A stretch of 64,000 nt of DNA from Lysobacteraceae bacterium NML93-0399 (GTDB taxonomy: Bacteria > Pseudomonadota > Gammaproteobacteria > Xanthomonadales > Xanthomonadaceae). The position numbers were made by a program, and so were the translations under genes. Positions 61,948 to 64,000 of the stretch are shown here, piece by piece. Position 1 is the stretch's first letter; each line of letters opens with the position of its first letter. The notes beneath the pieces are model-generated. The model did no database searches, was not told the origin of the DNA, and was given only the letters and a program-made list of their open reading frames with translations. The stretch covers positions 124,001 to 188,000 of the forward strand of contig NTJI01000005.1 of the NCBI GenBank assembly GCA_002307375.1, given 5' to 3'.

Positions 61948-63315
61948 TCAGTTCGCGTAGCGCGCCTTCAGCAGGGCATACGCCGCGCGCAGACCCAGCG
62001 CTTCGCCGCCCTGCGGATGGCCGGCGCGGGCGGCGTCGTTCCACGCGTAGGTGTCGAGATGTGCCCACGGCGTGCCTTGGGGAACGAAGCGCTCCAGATA
62101 CAGCGCGGCCGTCACGCTGCCGGCCATGCGCGAGCCGGCATTGGCCAGGTCGGCGATGCCGCTGGCGAGATAACGCAGGTACGGGCGCCACAGCGGCATG
62201 CGCCAGACCGGATCGCGCGTGGCTTCGCCGCCGGCGATCCACGCATTCGCCAGCGCGTCGTCGTTGGAGAACAGCGCCGGCAGGTCCGGCCCCAGTGCGA
62301 TGCGCGCCGCGCCGGTGAGCGTGGCGAAATCGAGGATGACATCGGGCGACTGCTCGCCGGCAAAGGCCAGTGCATCGCACAGCACCAGGCGGCCTTCGGC
62401 ATCGGTGTTGTCGATCTCGACGGTGATGCCCTTGCGGGTGTCGATGACCTCGCCGGGCCGGAACGCATCCGGGCCCACGGCGTTCTCGACCGCCGGCACC
62501 AGCAGGGTGATGCGCAGCGGCAGCTTGCGGGCCATGACCAGTTCGGCCAGCGCAATCGCATGCGCCGCGCCGCCCATGTCCTTCTTCATGTTGCGCATGC
62601 CGTCGGCCGGCTTGAGATCCAGGCCGCCGGTGTCGAAACACACGCCCTTGCCGACGATGGCTACATGCGGATGCGCGGCCTCGCCCCACGACAGATGCAG
62701 CAGGCGCGGCGCGCGGTGCGAGGCGCGGCCCACGGCGTGGATCGCCGGGAAATTCCGTTCGAGCAGGGCATCGCCGGTGACGCTGTCGAACGTGGCGCCG
62801 TGCGCGTTCGCGATCTCGCGCACCACCGCTTCCATCTGCTCGGGGCCCATGTGTTCGGTCGGCGTGTTGACCAGATCGCGCACGCGCGTGGTCGCCGCGA
62901 TCACCGCCACGCTGTCGGCGTCGGGCGCGTCGACGACGAGCCGCGCCGGCGCACGCGCGGCCTTCTTGTAGCGCGTGAACCGATAGGCGCCCAGGCCCCA
63001 GCCGAGCTGGACGATGGCCGTATCGTGCGCGCCGGCCACGCGCCAGTCGCCCTCCGGCAGGCCGTAGGCCGCGTGCGCGTAACTGTCGGGATCACACGCG
63101 TCGCCGATGCCGATCACCGCGCCGTCCAGGCCGCCGTCGCCCGGCAGCAGGGCCAGCGCGCCTGGCGCGCCGTCGAAGGCCTGGGCGTCGAGCCAGGCCT
63201 GCGTGGCCGCCGGCTGCGTGTCGCGCCAGGCGGCGTAGCCCTCGCGGGACACGATGTGCAGCGCGCGGGCGTCCTGCGCGGAGGTGACGAAGAGTTCGGC
63301 GGTGGTGTCGGTCAT
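61948..63315 (-). CDS. Leucyl aminopeptidase family protein (M17)
   Basis: A 455-residue cytoplasmic M17 peptidase. Metal-binding and catalytic motifs are intact: VGKGVCFDTGGLDLKPADGMRNMKKDMGG and NTDAEGRLVLCDAL, where the latter is the M17 signature. It is closer to the PepB-like short group than to PepA. The HAD gene lies 12 bases upstream on the same strand, so they are probably co-transcribed. Confidence 0.92.
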   Translation of the reverse strand: MTDTTAELFVTSAQDARALHIVSREGYAAWRDTQPAATQAWLDAQAFDGAPGALALLPGDGGLDGAVIGIGDACDPDSYAHAAYGLPEGDWRVAGAHDTAIVQLGWGLGAYRFTRYKKAARAPARLVVDAPDADSVAVIAATTRVRDLVNTPTEHMGPEQMEAVVREIANAHGATFDSVTGDALLERNFPAIHAVGRASHRAPRLLHLSWGEAAHPHVAIVGKGVCFDTGGLDLKPADGMRNMKKDMGGAAHAIALAELVMARKLPLRITLLVPAVENAVGPDAFRPGEVIDTRKGITVEIDNTDAEGRLVLCDALAFAGEQSPDVILDFATLTGAARIALGPDLPALFSNDDALANAWIAGGEATRDPVWRMPLWRPYLRYLASGIADLANAGSRMAGSVTAALYLERFVPQGTPWAHLDTYAWNDAARAGHPQGGEALGLRAAYALLKARYAN

Positions 63316-63327
63316 GTCGGGTCCGGG

Positions 63328-64000
63328 TCAGGCGCGGTCGGCGACGGTGGGCACGGTGTCGAGCCAGTCGGCGAGCGCGGTGAGCGTGTCGAATTCGAGA
63401 TCGGGCGTCAGCTCCGGGTGCTCCCAGCGCCGGTCCTCGCGGTTGATCCAGCAACTCTTGAGCCCCGCGCGCGCGGCGCCGGCAACGTCCATCTCGATGT
63501 GGTCGCCCACATGCAGCACGTCGCCGTGGGCGCAGCCCAGCCGCGTGCAGGCGGCGTGGAAGATGCTCGCGTCGGGCTTGGCCACGCCGTGCTCGCGCGC
63601 GCCCAGGGTGAAGGCGAACAGATGGGCGATGCCGACGCGTTCGAGGTCCGCATTGCCGTTGGTCAGCGCGGCCACCGGCACGCGCGCGGCGATGCGCTCG
63701 AGCGCGGCCAGGCTGTCGGGGTAGTACTCGACCTTGTTGCGCTCGGCATAGAACACCTCGTAGGCCGCGTCGAGCAGGCCGACGTCGCCGCCGCTCTCGC
63801 GCAGCGCGTGTTCGATGGTGAGCTGGCGCAGCGCGGACAGGTCGTGCAGCAGATGCGCGTTGTCGGCGAACACGCGCGCGCGCAGTTCACGCATCTTCTC
63901 GACCGGGAACATCTCCGCCGTCGCCGGGCTGTGCGTGCGCAGGAACGCATCCAGGGTCTGCTCGATACGCACGCCGATCGGCGCGAACGGCCAGACAGTG
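63328..64000 (-). CDS. HAD family hydrolase, 5' end beyond the window
   Basis: The frame runs open off the right edge: beyond the GTG at 63972 the sequence continues upstream as TVWPFAPIGVRIEQ, which is the usual continuation of the HAD motif I (FDLDDT). The nucleophile Asp is therefore just outside. Visible parts: cap domain, motif II AALTNGN, and motif III/IV HGVAKPDASIF and VLHVGDHIEMDVAGAARAGLKSCWI. A phosphatase of the YigB/DUF-type HAD-IA group is likely; substrate unknown. Confidence 0.88.
   Translation of the reverse strand, partial: TVWPFAPIGVRIEQTLDAFLRTHSPATAEMFPVEKMRELRARVFADNAHLLHDLSALRQLTIEHALRESGGDVGLLDAAYEVFYAERNKVEYYPDSLAALERIAARVPVAALTNGNADLERVGIAHLFAFTLGAREHGVAKPDASIFHAACTRLGCAHGDVLHVGDHIEMDVAGAARAGLKSCWINREDRRWEHPELTPDLEFDTLTALADWLDTVPTVADRA

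Overview
The window is about 64 kb of high-GC gammaproteobacterial chromosome. Gene order and protein style point to the Xanthomonadaceae/Lysobacteraceae (Lysobacter/Luteimonas-like): dapF-DUF484-xerC-hslVU, mreBCD-mrdA-rodA-mltB-rlpA-dacC, ybeD-lipB-lipA, and the family's 'taggagcgcgc' type palindromic repeats in many gaps. This assignment is inference; no rRNA or tRNA was seen.

Layout. 1-4.9 kb: end of dapF, DUF484 gene, xerC, a DUF3079 gene, hslV and hslU (lysine/peptidoglycan precursor synthesis, chromosome dimer resolution, ATP-dependent proteolysis). 5-8.5 kb: a DUF1176 lipoprotein, a small membrane protein, a Phd/YefM-like antitoxin with a zeta-toxin-like kinase, and a cytosine-deaminase-like enzyme. 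8.6-16.3 kb: TerC/CBS membrane protein, ubiE, M1 peptidase lipoprotein, two small exported proteins and a MATE exporter. 16.7-20.1 kb: a four-domain peptidoglycan hydrolase followed by a large unrecognised acidic protein with an EF-hand-like loop and a clear terminator.

20.65-24.32 kb is the most unusual part: an integron gene-cassette array read on the minus strand. It has seven complete attC sites, eight cassettes (two of them near-identical copies) and no integrase gene in the window. None of the cassette proteins is recognised, and one is strikingly AT-rich.

24.6-35.7 kb: a PfkB kinase, then the cell-shape/elongasome cluster mreB-mreC-mreD-mrdA-rodA, mltB, rlpA and dacC. 36-41 kb: ybeD, a BLUF photoreceptor-like gene, lipB and lipA (lipoylation), then the tail-specific protease prc with a terminator. 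41.7-46.6 kb: yedA- and rarD-like transporters, an alpha/beta hydrolase, a MocA-like nucleotidyltransferase and a tandem array of long palindromic repeats. 46.6-51.7 kb: a minus-strand MacAB-like export operon (adaptor, ATPase, two FtsX-type permeases, small membrane protein). 51.9-55.5 kb: an ABC-2 exporter with a DesK/DesR-like two-component system. 55.7-59.1 kb: a TonB-dependent siderophore receptor with a YncE-like beta-propeller protein. 59.2-64 kb: a 2-oxoadipate dioxygenase (YdcJ/HglS) homologue, a small membrane protein, a frameshifted azoreductase, an M17 aminopeptidase and a HAD hydrolase cut by the window end.

All family assignments come from reading the sequence by eye; no database search was run.
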